Shown here in pieces: positions 20,412-28,760 of a stretch of DNA of 64,000 bases; positions within the stretch are counted from its first letter, which is position 1, and each line of letters starts with the position of its first letter. This DNA is from Rhodanobacteraceae bacterium (GTDB lineage: Bacteria > Pseudomonadota > Gammaproteobacteria > Xanthomonadales > SZUA-5). The position numbers were made by a program, and so were the translations under genes. The notes beneath the pieces are model-generated. The model was given only the letters and a program-made list of their open reading frames with translations, ran no database searches and was not told where the DNA came from. The stretch is from NCBI GenBank assembly GCA_016713135.1, contig JADJPR010000006.1, positions 90,373 through 154,372 on the forward strand, read 5' to 3'.

Positions 20412-23343
20412 TCAGCGCAGCCAGGGCGCGTCAGGCTCGCGGTTGTTCCAGCCCAGTTGCGCGGCGGCCGCGCCCAGCACCTTCGACTCGATGCACCCAT
20501 CCTGGTGCAATGCGCGCAGCGCCGCGAACGCGATCGCGGACGCATCCACCTCGAAGAAATCGCGCAGTCCGGCACGGGTGTCGCTGCGGCCAAAGCCGTC
20601 GGTGCCGAGCGTGACGTAGCGCCGCGGCACCGCGGCGCGGATCAGTTCCGGCAATGCGCGCAGATAGTCGCTGGCGGCGATCACCGGCCCGGAGGTTGCC
20701 GCGAGCTGGCGCGAGACATAGGCCACCGGCGCCGGCTCGTCCCAGCGCACGCGCGCCAGACGCTCGCAGTCGATCGCATCGCGGTGCAGTTCGGTCCCGC
20801 TGGTCACGCTCCACACCTGGGCGTCGACGCCGAGCTCCGCGAGGAGGTCCGCGGCTTTCAGGGCCTGCGGAAGGATGGCGCCGGAGGCGAGGAGCTGAAC
20901 CTGGGGACGGCGGGATTCGGGAATGGGGAACGGGGAATCGGTGGCGGAACGCGCACGACGCCCCTTCAGCTTCCCAGGCCTTCGCCTATTCCCGGATGCG
21001 TTGTTGCGGGCCTAACTGCGCAGGAAGCCGCTTGCGCCGCGAAGCCGTCCGCAACACTCGTAGCTCCCGATCGGTCAGACCCGCAAGAAGGTGGGCCGCC
21101 GCGCCACCAATTCCCCATTCCCGAGTCCCGAGCCCCGGGCTCACGCAGTACATCCCCCTCAGCACGCCCTCCCGCACGCCCGCCGGCATCGACGGCTGCG
21201 GGTAGTTCTCGTTGCCAACGGTCAGGTAATAGAAGACGTCGTTCTGCTCGCCGAGCATCTCCTCGATGCCGCGCTGCACGATCAGGGCCACCTCGTAGGC
21301 GAAGGCCGGGTCGTAGGCGCGGCAGTTCGGCACGCCGGCGAAGCCGAGATGGCTGGCGCCGTCCTGGTGCTGCAGGCCCTCGCCGCCGAGGGTGGTGCGG
21401 CCGCTGGTGGCGCCGAGCAGGAAACCACGCGCACGCTGGTCGGCCGCGGCCCAGATCAGATCGCCGACGCGCTGCCAGCCGAACATCGAGTAATAGATGT
21501 AGCAGGGCAGCATCGGCAGGTCGTGGGTCGAATAACTCGTCGCCGCAGCGATCCACGAGCTGATCGCACCGGCTTCGCTGATGCCCTCCTCCAGGATCTG
21601 GCCGCTTTTCTCCTCGCGGTAGTAGAGCATCGAGCCGAGGTCCTCGGGCTCGTACTGCTGGCCGTGCGGCGCGTAGATGCCGACCTGGCGGAACAGGCTG
21701 GCCATACCGAAGGTGCGCGCCTCGTCGGCGACGATTGGCACCACGCGCGGGCCGAGCGCTGCGTCCTTCAGCAGGTTGCCGAGCATGCGCACCACCGCCA
21801 TCGTGGTCGACATCTCCTTGGCCTCGGCCTCCAGCGCAAACTTCGCGAAGGACTCCACCGCGGGCACCGGCAGCTTCTCGCTGCTGCGCGCCCGGCGGCG
21901 CGGAAGCTGGCCGCCGAGTGCCGCGCGGCGCGCGTGCAGGTAGCGCATTTCCGGGCTGTCCTCGGCCGGCTTGTAGAAGCGCAACTGCTCGACCTCGGCA
22001 TCCGCCAGCGGCAGCCCGAAGCGGTCGCGGAAGGCACGCAGCTCGTCGATGTCGAGCTTCTTCTGCTGGTGGGTGGTCATGCGGCCCTGGCCGGCCTTGC
22101 CCATGCCGAAGCCCTTCATGGTCTTGGCCAGCACTACGGTCGGTTGGCCCTTGTGCGCCAGTGCGTGGGCATAGGCCGCGTGCAGCTTGCGCGCATCGTG
22201 GCCGCCGCGTTTCAGACGATCGATGTCGCCGTCCGACAGGCCCTCGACCAGCCCCGCGAGCTCCGCGTTCTGGCCGAAAAAGCGCTCGCGGTTGTAGGCG
22301 CCGTCGTTGGCGGAGAAGGTCTGGAACTGGCCGTCGACGGTGTGCGCGAAGGCGCGCAGCAGCTCGCCGCCGGTGTCGCGCGCGAACAGCGCGTCCCAAT
22401 CGGAGCCCCACAGCACCTTGATCACGTTCCAGCCAGCGCCGGTGAACAGCGCCTCCAGCTCATCGATCACCCGGCTGTTGCCGCGCACCGGACCGTCGAG
22501 GCGCTGCAGATTGCAGTTGATGACGAAGGTCAGGTTGTCCAGCCGCTCACGCGCGGCGAGCGAGAGCGCGCCGATCGATTCGGGCTCGTCCATCTCGCCA
22601 TCGCCGAAGAAGCCCCAGACGCGCCGGCCGTGGGTGGTCGCAAGACCCCGATGTTCGAGATAGCGCAGGAAGCGCGCCTGGTAGATCGCGCTGATCGGAC
22701 CCAGGCCCATCGAGCCGGTCGGGAACTGCCAGAAATCCGGCATCAGCCAGGGATGCGGGTAGGAACACAGGCCGGGCGCGCCGATCTCGCGACGGTACCG
22801 CGCGAGCCGTTCCTCCGGCAGGAAGCCTTCGAGGTACGCACGCGCGTAAACACCAGGTGAGGAGTGCGGCTGGAAGTACACCAGGTCCGCGCCGTCCGGG
22901 TGGCCGGCGGCCTTGAAGAAATGGTGGAAGCCCACCTCGAACAAATCGGCCGCTGACGCATAGCTGGCAATATGCCCGCCTAGTTCGCCGGCCTCGGTAT
23001 TGGCGCGCACCACCATCGCCAGCGCGTTCCAGCGCATCGCCGCGCCCAAGCGAGCTTCCAGTTCCAGATCGCCGGGGTAGGGCGGCTGCGCCGTGTGCGC
23101 AATGGTATTGCAGTAGGGCGTGATGCGCGCGCGGGCCGACTGCACGCCGCGCGTGAGGGCGTGGTCGGCCAGTCGATCGTAGAGGTACTGCGCGCGCTCC
23201 TTGCCGTCAATGTGGACGACCGCGTCGAGGGCCTCCAGCCATTCGCGCGTTTCCTCGGGATCGGCGTCCGCGACGGTCGGCGTCACCGCCAGCACACGTT
23301 CGGCGGCACGGGGAAAATCGCGGTCGTTTTCGGGGAGGGACAT
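20412..23343 (-). pseudogene. aceE: Pyruvate dehydrogenase E1 component (homodimeric type), disrupted by a 220-bp element
   Basis: AceE decarboxylates pyruvate with thiamine diphosphate and passes acetyl groups to E2. The first 785 codons (23343 to the stop at 20986) read as good AceE: DPEETREWLEALD near the start, the ThDP motif GFFGDGEMDEPES, NCNLQRLDGPVRGN, and MTTHQQKKLD. After GMYC the frame enters an inserted element and stops. The missing C-terminal domain lies beyond it in a different frame, from about 20905 to the stop at 20412 (QLLASGAIL..., VIAASDYLRALP, GTDGFGRSDTRAGLRDFFEVD). The full protein would be near the usual 880-900 residues, so the insertion costs about 165 residues. No aceF or lpd is adjacent. 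Either another E1 works in this organism or this truncated one matters. The upstream start is uncertain because the ribosome site is weak. Confidence 0.85.
20911..21130. mobile_element. 220-bp MITE-like element with 20-bp terminal inverted repeats inside aceE
   Basis: The left end cgggattcgggaatggggaa (20911-20930) and the reverse complement of the right end (21111-21130, cgggactcgggaatggggaa) match at 19 of 20 bases. A weaker second match, TGGTGGCG / TCGGTGGCG, lies just inside. No open frame of family type is present, and no clear target duplication was found. AceE coding sequence resumes just outside each end. Short GGGAATGGGGAA-type repeats are common in Xanthomonadales genomes (recalled, not searched). 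Confidence 0.75.
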
Positions 23344-23506
23344 GCTGCACAGGCTCGACGGAAGCTGGGCGCGAAGACTAGGCTGGAATGGGCCACGGCG
23401 GCAGTCTCGCCGAATTCCCTTCGGTCGGCATCCGTGCACCCACGCCTGGTTCAACGTTTCTGCGCTTGCCCTACGATGCTGCGGCCCAAGGACCGGAGTC
23501 ACTTTG

Positions 23507-24304
23507 ATGCCTCGATTCCACCAGCATTCCTGGGCGTGCATGCGATGCCTACTGGCGGGTGTCGCACTGCTGCTGACGGGCGTTCCTGCCACTGCGTCGA
23601 GCCTCTACAAGTGCACCACCGCCAGCGGCGGCGTCATCTATGCAGACCGGCCCTGCGGCCAGACCGGCACGGCCGGCGAAGCCGTCGTGAGCCAACAATC
23701 GCTGGGGCAGCCATCGGAAAGCACCGCCGTCCCCGACGGGGCCGCCCTGACCCGGCGTTGCGCGGCGCCGGTCGGAAAACCCGTTGCCATCAAGGACGCG
23801 CTGGAACAGCTGCCGGAGCCGCAGCGCCTCGCCCTGATGGGCATCGTCCGTGGCATGGTCCTGGCCGGCGTCAAGCGCGAGGATTTCGACGCGATCCAGG
23901 CGCACCTCGACGGCCGTGGGACGCTGATGCTGTGCCGGGCGGTCGAGGGCGGCTGGCTGGCGCATCGGATCGAGGCAAACGGCCAGGTGTTCAGACTGTC
24001 ACGCAGCGGGCGCGTCACCGTGCACAACGATGCCAACGACCCGGTCACGCTGGCCGGCCGCTGCGGGGATCTGGTGACCGCATGCTTCCAGCCCGGAGTG
24101 GCGGGACACTCGCTGGACCAATGCTTCGCCCATGCGCCGGTTTGCCCTGGCGGCAGGCTGACCCCGGATGCCCGGTGCTGTCCGCAGGCATGCAAGGACG
24201 CGTATCGCGAGCGACGGGCGGCGGGTGAGGATCCGCTGACGGTGTCGACCGAGGTGCTGTTTCCCCGCGAAGGTCCCGGGCAGTCGTGCACGCAGGTGCG
24301 CTGA
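23507..24304 (+). CDS. Exported DUF4124-domain protein
   Basis: This is a 265-residue protein. A basic N-terminus and hydrophobic stretch (CLLAGVALLLTGVPATA) give a signal peptide ending near residue 28. A DUF4124-like motif follows (SLYKCTTASGGVIYADRPC), typical of small periplasmic proteins in Xanthomonadales. The rest is not recognised. The C-terminus is cysteine-rich (CFAHAPVC, CCPQAC), suggesting disulfides outside the cytoplasm. The start ATG at 23507 follows GGAG at a fair distance. The frame is open further upstream, but that part overlaps the aceE promoter side and is not protein-like. It is divergent from aceE. Function is unknown. Confidence 0.75.
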   Translation: MPRFHQHSWACMRCLLAGVALLLTGVPATASSLYKCTTASGGVIYADRPCGQTGTAGEAVVSQQSLGQPSESTAVPDGAALTRRCAAPVGKPVAIKDALEQLPEPQRLALMGIVRGMVLAGVKREDFDAIQAHLDGRGTLMLCRAVEGGWLAHRIEANGQVFRLSRSGRVTVHNDANDPVTLAGRCGDLVTACFQPGVAGHSLDQCFAHAPVCPGGRLTPDARCCPQACKDAYRERRAAGEDPLTVSTEVLFPREGPGQSCTQVR

Positions 24305-24365
24305 GCGTGCTGGCGTGAACCCAAGGGCGATCACCGCCGTTCGCTCGGTTGCGGCTGTCGCAAGT

Positions 24366-24385
24366 GTGTAGTAACGTGCCTACAT
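24366..24385. promoter_or_regulatory. Palindromic operator candidate of the Phd/VapC pair
   Basis: GTGTAG (24366-24371) and CTACAT (24380-24385) form an imperfect inverted repeat 21 bases before the antitoxin start. Phd-type antitoxins usually repress their own promoter at such palindromes. The role here is inferred. Confidence 0.5.
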
Positions 24386-24405
24386 ACTCGTTGGAGCGCA
24401 AGGTC

Positions 24406-24660
24406 ATGACTGCAACCACCGTGTCCAGTCGCGAGTTCAACCAGAACGCCAGTGAAGCCAAGAAGGCCGCGAACGAGGGCCCAGTCTTCATCACCGACCG
24501 TGGCAAGCCCGCGCATGTGCTGCTTTCGATCGAGGACTATCGGCGCTTGATCGGGGCCGGCATGAGCCTCGCGCAAGCGGTCGCGCAGGACGATGCGCCG
24601 GATGTGGACTTTGAACCTGCGCGTCTGGGTCAGATCGCCCGGCCAGCCGAGTTCGATTGA
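24406..24660 (+). CDS. Type II antitoxin, Phd/YefM family
   Basis: This 84-residue protein has the Phd/YefM fold signature: an N-terminal DNA-binding part (TVSSREFNQNASEAKKAA), then GPVFITDRGKPAHVLLSIEDYRRL, then an acidic C-terminal tail that would neutralise the toxin. The start at 24406 follows AAGG. An in-frame ATG 57 bases upstream would add residues that do not fit the family and would cover the operator. Its stop TGA overlaps the toxin ATG (TGATG), so the two are translationally coupled. Confidence 0.88.
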   Translation: MTATTVSSREFNQNASEAKKAANEGPVFITDRGKPAHVLLSIEDYRRLIGAGMSLAQAVAQDDAPDVDFEPARLGQIARPAEFD

Positions 24661-25070
24661 TGTACCTGCTCGACACCAACGTGGTGTCGGAGCTGCGCCG
24701 GCCACAGCGCGCCAACCCGCGCGTGCTCGCATGGGCAAACGCGCAAGCGGCGGCGAGTTGCTTCCTGTCAGTGATCAGCCTGCTGGAACTGGAACTGGGT
24801 GCGCTGAGGGTGGCGCGCCGGGACGCCGGACAAGGCGCATTGCTGCGCGAGTGGATCAACGATCAGGTATTGACCCGTTTTGACGGCCGGATCATGGCGG
24901 TGGACCTCAAGGTGGCTTTGCGTTGCGCAAGCCTGCATGTGCCTGACCCGCGCGCCGAGCGCGATGCGCTGATCGCAGCGACCGCGCTGGTGCATGGAAT
25001 GACGGTAGTCACGCGCAATCTGGCGGACTTCGCACCCATCGGAGTCCAGACCCTGAATCCGTGGGACTGA
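24660..25070 (+). CDS. Type II toxin, PIN-domain ribonuclease (VapC/FitB-like)
   Basis: This is a 136-residue PIN-domain protein. The acidic metal-binding residues are in place: Asp5 (LLDTNVVSEL), Glu43 (LLELELG), Asp102 (ERDALIAATAL) and Asp123 (NLADF). PIN toxins of this group cut tRNA or other RNA. The length is normal. The start is the ATG overlapping the antitoxin stop; a TTG one codon earlier is less likely. The partner antitoxin is Phd-type rather than AbrB-type VapB, a combination also known elsewhere. Confidence 0.88.
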   Translation: MYLLDTNVVSELRRPQRANPRVLAWANAQAAASCFLSVISLLELELGALRVARRDAGQGALLREWINDQVLTRFDGRIMAVDLKVALRCASLHVPDPRAERDALIAATALVHGMTVVTRNLADFAPIGVQTLNPWD

Positions 25071-25143
25071 CCATACCGGGTCATAGGCCGGGTTTGAGGC
25101 GCAGTTGAACGGAAAGTGGCTTTGATCGCTTGCGACGTCACTT

Positions 25144-25446
25144 TCAGAGCCTTGTTCGGCTCCTGGCCGGGGGCCATTGCCGCGCAGTGTGGACTAGCGC
25201 CAGCACCCACAGGGTGTTTTGATCGACGTCGATTTCGTACACCAGCCGGTAACTCTCATGCGGAATCCACTCACGAGTGCCGAGGATCGTGCCGGTATGC
25301 CCAAGCATGGGGAAATCCGCCAGCCTGACGGCAGCGTCGGTGAACAACTGGTCCATTCGCACTGCGGCAGTCAGATCGTCTGCCGCAATGATGTCCCAGA
25401 TGTCTCCGCGATCCTGCTCGGCCTCGGGTGTCCAGACAACTTTCAC
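25144..25446 (-). CDS. Type II toxin, RelE/ParE family
   Basis: This 100-residue protein has the ParE/RelE layout: VVWTPEAEQDRGDIWDII at the start, then RMDQLF, DFPMLGHTG and HESYRLVYEID, ending in LALVHTARQWP. ParE members inhibit gyrase and RelE members cleave mRNA; the sequence does not settle which applies here. The start is GTG at 25446, overlapping the antitoxin stop (GTGA). It converges with the PIN toxin gene, whose stop is 73 bases away. Confidence 0.85.
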   Translation of the reverse strand: MKVVWTPEAEQDRGDIWDIIAADDLTAAVRMDQLFTDAAVRLADFPMLGHTGTILGTREWIPHESYRLVYEIDVDQNTLWVLALVHTARQWPPARSRTRL

Positions 25447-25721
25447 GCCTGGCCGGTCGCCTTGGCGCGTCGGGCGGCGAATTTGGCTTCGACCTCATCA
25501 TTGGACTGGCCATGGCCTGCTCGCATGGAGGTCCGTGCCGCATCGACCTTGCGCTGCAGGAACGCGTCGTACTCGCGGGCCTGGCGCTGGCGCTGTACGA
25601 ACTCGCGCATCAGCTCCCGCACCACCTGCGAGGCGGGACGGTGTGCCGCCTCAGCTTCGGCCATGAATTGATCCCGCAAGTCAGGTTCCAGCTTCATCGT
25701 GAAAACGGCTTCTTTCGACAT
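25443..25721 (-). CDS. Type II antitoxin, ribbon-helix-helix type
   Basis: This is a 92-residue protein. The N-terminal strand and helices (AVFTMKLEPDLRDQFMAEAEAAHRPASQVVRELMREF) match ribbon-helix-helix antitoxins of the ParD/RelB kind. The charged C-terminal half would bind the toxin. The start at 25721 follows GAGG. Eight more codons are open upstream but lack a better start. It comes first in the operon, directly overlapping the toxin. Confidence 0.82.
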   Translation of the reverse strand: MSKEAVFTMKLEPDLRDQFMAEAEAAHRPASQVVRELMREFVQRQRQAREYDAFLQRKVDAARTSMRAGHGQSNDEVEAKFAARRAKATGQA

Positions 25722-25749
25722 GGCCACCTCGCGGGTCCAACTCATGATG

Positions 25750-25764
25750 ACGTAGTATATACGT
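25750..25764. promoter_or_regulatory. Palindromic operator/promoter candidate of the RHH/ParE pair
   Basis: ACGTA and TACGT arms flank GTATA, 29 bases before the antitoxin start. On the minus strand this overlaps TATACT, a good -10 box. Autorepression by the ribbon-helix-helix antitoxin would fit. Confidence 0.5.
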
Positions 25765-25804
25765 TGTCACTACCTCGCATCAGGACCCGGCCGAAAACCC
25801 GCCC

Positions 25805-27142
25805 TCAATGGTGCTCATGCCCTCCGGGCTTCGCCGTCGACACCGGCGCGTGCGCGGGCGGCAACGGTGCGCGGCGCACCGGATTGCCGAAGTCGGGATC
25901 GCGGCTGACGCACTGGGCCACGGTGCCGGACGGGTGGCGGTACCAACCGGGATCGCGGTAATCGCCGGGCGCCAGGTCGTCGCGCACCTTGATGACGCTG
26001 AACATGCCGCCCATCTCGAGGTTCCCGAACGGACCCTTGCCCATCATCATCGGCAGGGTGTTCTCGGGCCCGGGCATGTGGCCCATGTCGGTGTGGTCCT
26101 GGTGCTCGGCCATGCCGTGCTCGCCCATCGCCATGTAGCCCGGCAGCATCTTGCGGATCTCGGCCTCGATGCCGCGCTGGTCCACGCCCAGCGTATTTGG
26201 CACCTCGTGGCCCATGGCGTTCATCGTGTGGTGCGACTTGTGGCAGTGGAAGGCCCAGTCGCCGGCCTGGGCGATGAACTCGAGGTCGCGCGTCTGGCCT
26301 ACGCCGACGATCTCGGTGACCTCGGTGCGCCACAGGTTCCGCGGCCAGCGTCCGCCATCGCCGCCAGTGACCCAGAAGCGCGGGCCGTGCATGTGGATCG
26401 GGTGTTCGTGCATCGACAAATTGGCGACGCGGATGCGCACCCGCTCGCCGCTACGCGCCACCAAAGGTTCGATCGCCGGGAACACCTTGGAGTTGAAGGT
26501 CCACAGGTCGAACTCGGTCATCACCGACGGGTCCGGTCGCCAGGTGCCCGGATGCAGTGCCCAGTTGTGCAACAGGATCGCGTAGTCGCGGTCGATGGGC
26601 TCGGGTTCCGGCTCGCGCGGGTGGATGATGAACAAACCCATCATGCCCACCGCCATCTGCACCATCTCGTCCGCATGCGGGTGGTACATGTGGGTACCGT
26701 GCTGCTTGAGCGTGAACTCGTACTCGTAAGTCTCGCCGGGCTTGATATGCGGCTGGGTCAGGCCGCCCACGCCGTCCATCCCGGAGGGCAGGTCGATCCC
26801 ATGCCAGTGGATCGTGGTGTGCTCGGGCAGCCGGTTGGTCACGTAGATCCGCACCCGGTCGCCCTCGTCGACTTCGATCGTCGGCCCCGGCGTGCTGCCG
26901 TTGTAGCCCCAGCACTTCGCCCGCGTGCCCGGCGCGAACTCGTGCTCGATCTGCTCGGCGACCAGGTGGAAGACCTTGACCCCGTCGACCACTTGGTGGG
27001 GCAGGGTCCAGCCATTTGGCGTGCGCACCTTGGGATGCCGGCGCTCGCCCCCGGGCGCGGGCTCCTGCGCGAGCGTCGCGACGGGCAGGGCGGCGGCCAG
27101 TGTGGCGGCACCGGTGTTGCGGAAGAAATCGCGGCGGTTCAT
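25805..27142 (-). CDS. Multicopper oxidase, Tat-exported
   Basis: This is a 445-residue protein. The N-terminus NRRDFFR followed by a hydrophobic stretch is a Tat signal, so it folds in the cytoplasm and acts in the periplasm. The copper ligands are all visible: HWH (112-114), HPH (154-156), HEHPIHMH (245-252) and HCHKSHHTM (299-307), giving type 1 and trinuclear sites. The C-terminal third is Met/His-rich (MAMGEHGMAEHQDHTDMGHM) and ends in HEHH, typical of copper-handling oxidases. It probably oxidises Cu(I) to the less toxic Cu(II). It is followed upstream by the efflux lipoprotein and CopA on the same strand. Confidence 0.9.
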   Translation of the reverse strand: MNRRDFFRNTGAATLAAALPVATLAQEPAPGGERRHPKVRTPNGWTLPHQVVDGVKVFHLVAEQIEHEFAPGTRAKCWGYNGSTPGPTIEVDEGDRVRIYVTNRLPEHTTIHWHGIDLPSGMDGVGGLTQPHIKPGETYEYEFTLKQHGTHMYHPHADEMVQMAVGMMGLFIIHPREPEPEPIDRDYAILLHNWALHPGTWRPDPSVMTEFDLWTFNSKVFPAIEPLVARSGERVRIRVANLSMHEHPIHMHGPRFWVTGGDGGRWPRNLWRTEVTEIVGVGQTRDLEFIAQAGDWAFHCHKSHHTMNAMGHEVPNTLGVDQRGIEAEIRKMLPGYMAMGEHGMAEHQDHTDMGHMPGPENTLPMMMGKGPFGNLEMGGMFSVIKVRDDLAPGDYRDPGWYRHPSGTVAQCVSRDPDFGNPVRRAPLPPAHAPVSTAKPGGHEHH

Positions 27143-27190
27143 GGGGGTGGGAGTTGGCGGCAGTGCTTGGAGTTCGAGGCCAGCAGGGTC

Positions 27191-27258
27191 AAAGGTGAAA
27201 CGTAAAACGTCAAACTGGCCCGGCGCCCATTGACGTTTCCCATTTCACTTTTCACCTT
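27191..27258. repeat. Imperfect palindrome between the oxidase and efflux genes
   Basis: The arm AAAGGTGAAACGTAAAACGTCAA (27191-27213, too AT-rich for its surroundings) is mirrored by a TTGACGTTT...TTCACCTT arm (27230-27258). The right arm covers the last codons and stop of the efflux gene. It may act as a terminator or as an inserted short repeat. Confidence 0.6.
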
Positions 27259-28693
27259 GCTTGCCGTGGTGATGGTGCTCCGACGGGGCCTCGGCGCCAG
27301 GCAACACCGCCTCCACGCCCACGGTCGGCTCGAAGGCCTCGTCGTCATCCGGCAGCGGTCCGCCCACGGCGCGGCGCAACTCGGCACGCGCGACCCAATA
27401 GTCGCGCACGGCTTCGAGATAGGCCTGGTACGCGGCGTACTGTTCCTGCTTGACCCGCAGCAGTTCGAAGGCGCCCTCGAACATGAAGTTCACTTCGCGC
27501 TGGGTGCCATCGACGATGCCTTCGCGCTGGGGCAGCAGGATGGTGCGGTAATCCTCGGCAATCTGCCTTTCGACTTCGACCCGCTCGACGGCCAGCGCGA
27601 TCTCGTTGTCGATGGCGATGCGCAATTCGTTGAGACGCGCATCGGCGGCTTCGAGCTCGGCCTTTGCCCTTGCGATGGCCGCCTGGCCCTGCTGGAAGAT
27701 CGGCACCTCGATGGAAGCTTCGAGCCCGCGCACGCGCACGTCGCCACCCTCGGTCTCGCGCTCGACTCCAAGTTCGAAGGCGCCGAGCCAGCGCCACCGG
27801 GTGGCCAGGTCGAGAGCATCCTGGCGCAGATCGCGCTCGCGGATCGCCGCAGCGAGGTCCAGCCGTTCGCGCTCGGCCCGCTGCAGCAGCTTCGCCTCGA
27901 TGTAGCGGCCGGGTGGCGGCGCCGCGAGCGTGTCCGGCAACGCCCAACGCACGCTGCTGCGCTGGCCGAGCAGGCTGGCCAGGCGCGCGCGGACGCTGCG
28001 GGACGCCGCCTCGGCGCGGCGGGCTTCGATGGCCGCCTCGCTCGCCGCAGACTGTTCCAGCAGCAGTTTCAGCCGCGGCATGTTGCCGGCTTCGTGGAAA
28101 CGCCCGGCAAGCTGGGCCGACAGGGATGCGGCCTTCGCAACGGCCCCACGCATGGCAGCAACTTGCTGCGCCGCGAGCGCCTCGAACCAGGCAATCTCGA
28201 CCTCGGTCGCCAGGTCCAGCACCGCCGCAGCGACGATCCGCTGCACGCGCTGGTATTCCGCGCCGGAGATGCGCTTTTGCGCCGGCAGCAGCAGGGATTC
28301 AGTGAAATCGCGCGACAACGACTGGGTGTAGGTGCGGCTGCCATCGTTCTTCTCGCGCACCCAGCCGATGCGCGGGTTGGACAATCGGCTGGCATCGATC
28401 AAGTCGCCGCGTGCGATGCCGAGCTGCGCGTACTCGGCCTGCACCCGCGGATTGGCCAGCAGCGCCACGCTGACCGCGCGTTCCAGCGTCAGCGGACCTG
28501 CCAGCAATTCGTCCACCCGCGCCTGCAATGCGGCTGCCTCGCGCTCGCCGCTGGGCGCCTCGATGCCGGGCCGCAACCGGGACGCCACCAGCGAATCGAC
28601 GGAATCGATACCCTGCTGACGTGTCGGCGTCGCACAGCCGACCAAGACCAGCAGTGCCAGTCCCAGGCCAGCGCGTTTGCATCGATTGTTCAC
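27245..28693 (-). CDS. Outer-membrane efflux lipoprotein, TolC/CusC family
   Basis: This is a 482-residue protein starting at GTG (28693). The N-terminus ends in a lipobox, LVGC (Cys20), so the mature protein is lipid-anchored. Two outer-membrane efflux repeats are visible, with long amphipathic helices (QLGIARGDLIDASRLSNPRI; QGQAAIARAKAELEAADARL). The C-terminus has a His cluster (EHHHHGKQ), suggesting metal. The usual partners CusA and CusB are not in the window. With the ATPase upstream (67 bp) and the oxidase downstream it forms a copper cluster. The open frame extends further upstream into CopA coding sequence, but those residues are not protein-like. Confidence 0.85.
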   Translation of the reverse strand: MNNRCKRAGLGLALLVLVGCATPTRQQGIDSVDSLVASRLRPGIEAPSGEREAAALQARVDELLAGPLTLERAVSVALLANPRVQAEYAQLGIARGDLIDASRLSNPRIGWVREKNDGSRTYTQSLSRDFTESLLLPAQKRISGAEYQRVQRIVAAAVLDLATEVEIAWFEALAAQQVAAMRGAVAKAASLSAQLAGRFHEAGNMPRLKLLLEQSAASEAAIEARRAEAASRSVRARLASLLGQRSSVRWALPDTLAAPPPGRYIEAKLLQRAERERLDLAAAIRERDLRQDALDLATRWRWLGAFELGVERETEGGDVRVRGLEASIEVPIFQQGQAAIARAKAELEAADARLNELRIAIDNEIALAVERVEVERQIAEDYRTILLPQREGIVDGTQREVNFMFEGAFELLRVKQEQYAAYQAYLEAVRDYWVARAELRRAVGGPLPDDDEAFEPTVGVEAVLPGAEAPSEHHHHGKQGEK

Positions 28694-28760
28694 GCGGCAA
28701 TTCCGTCGATAGTCCGAGGCGAGTATGCGGCGCTCCGCGTGTGGCCCGGGTGGACCTGGA

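Noticed and set aside
20911..21130. Intein or extra domain in AceE
   Set aside because: The insert contains a stop, changes frame, and has terminal inverted repeats.
25105..25140. Bidirectional terminator between the two toxin genes (GAAAGTG...CACTTTC)
   Set aside because: The stem is only seven pairs with a 20-base loop, too weak to call.
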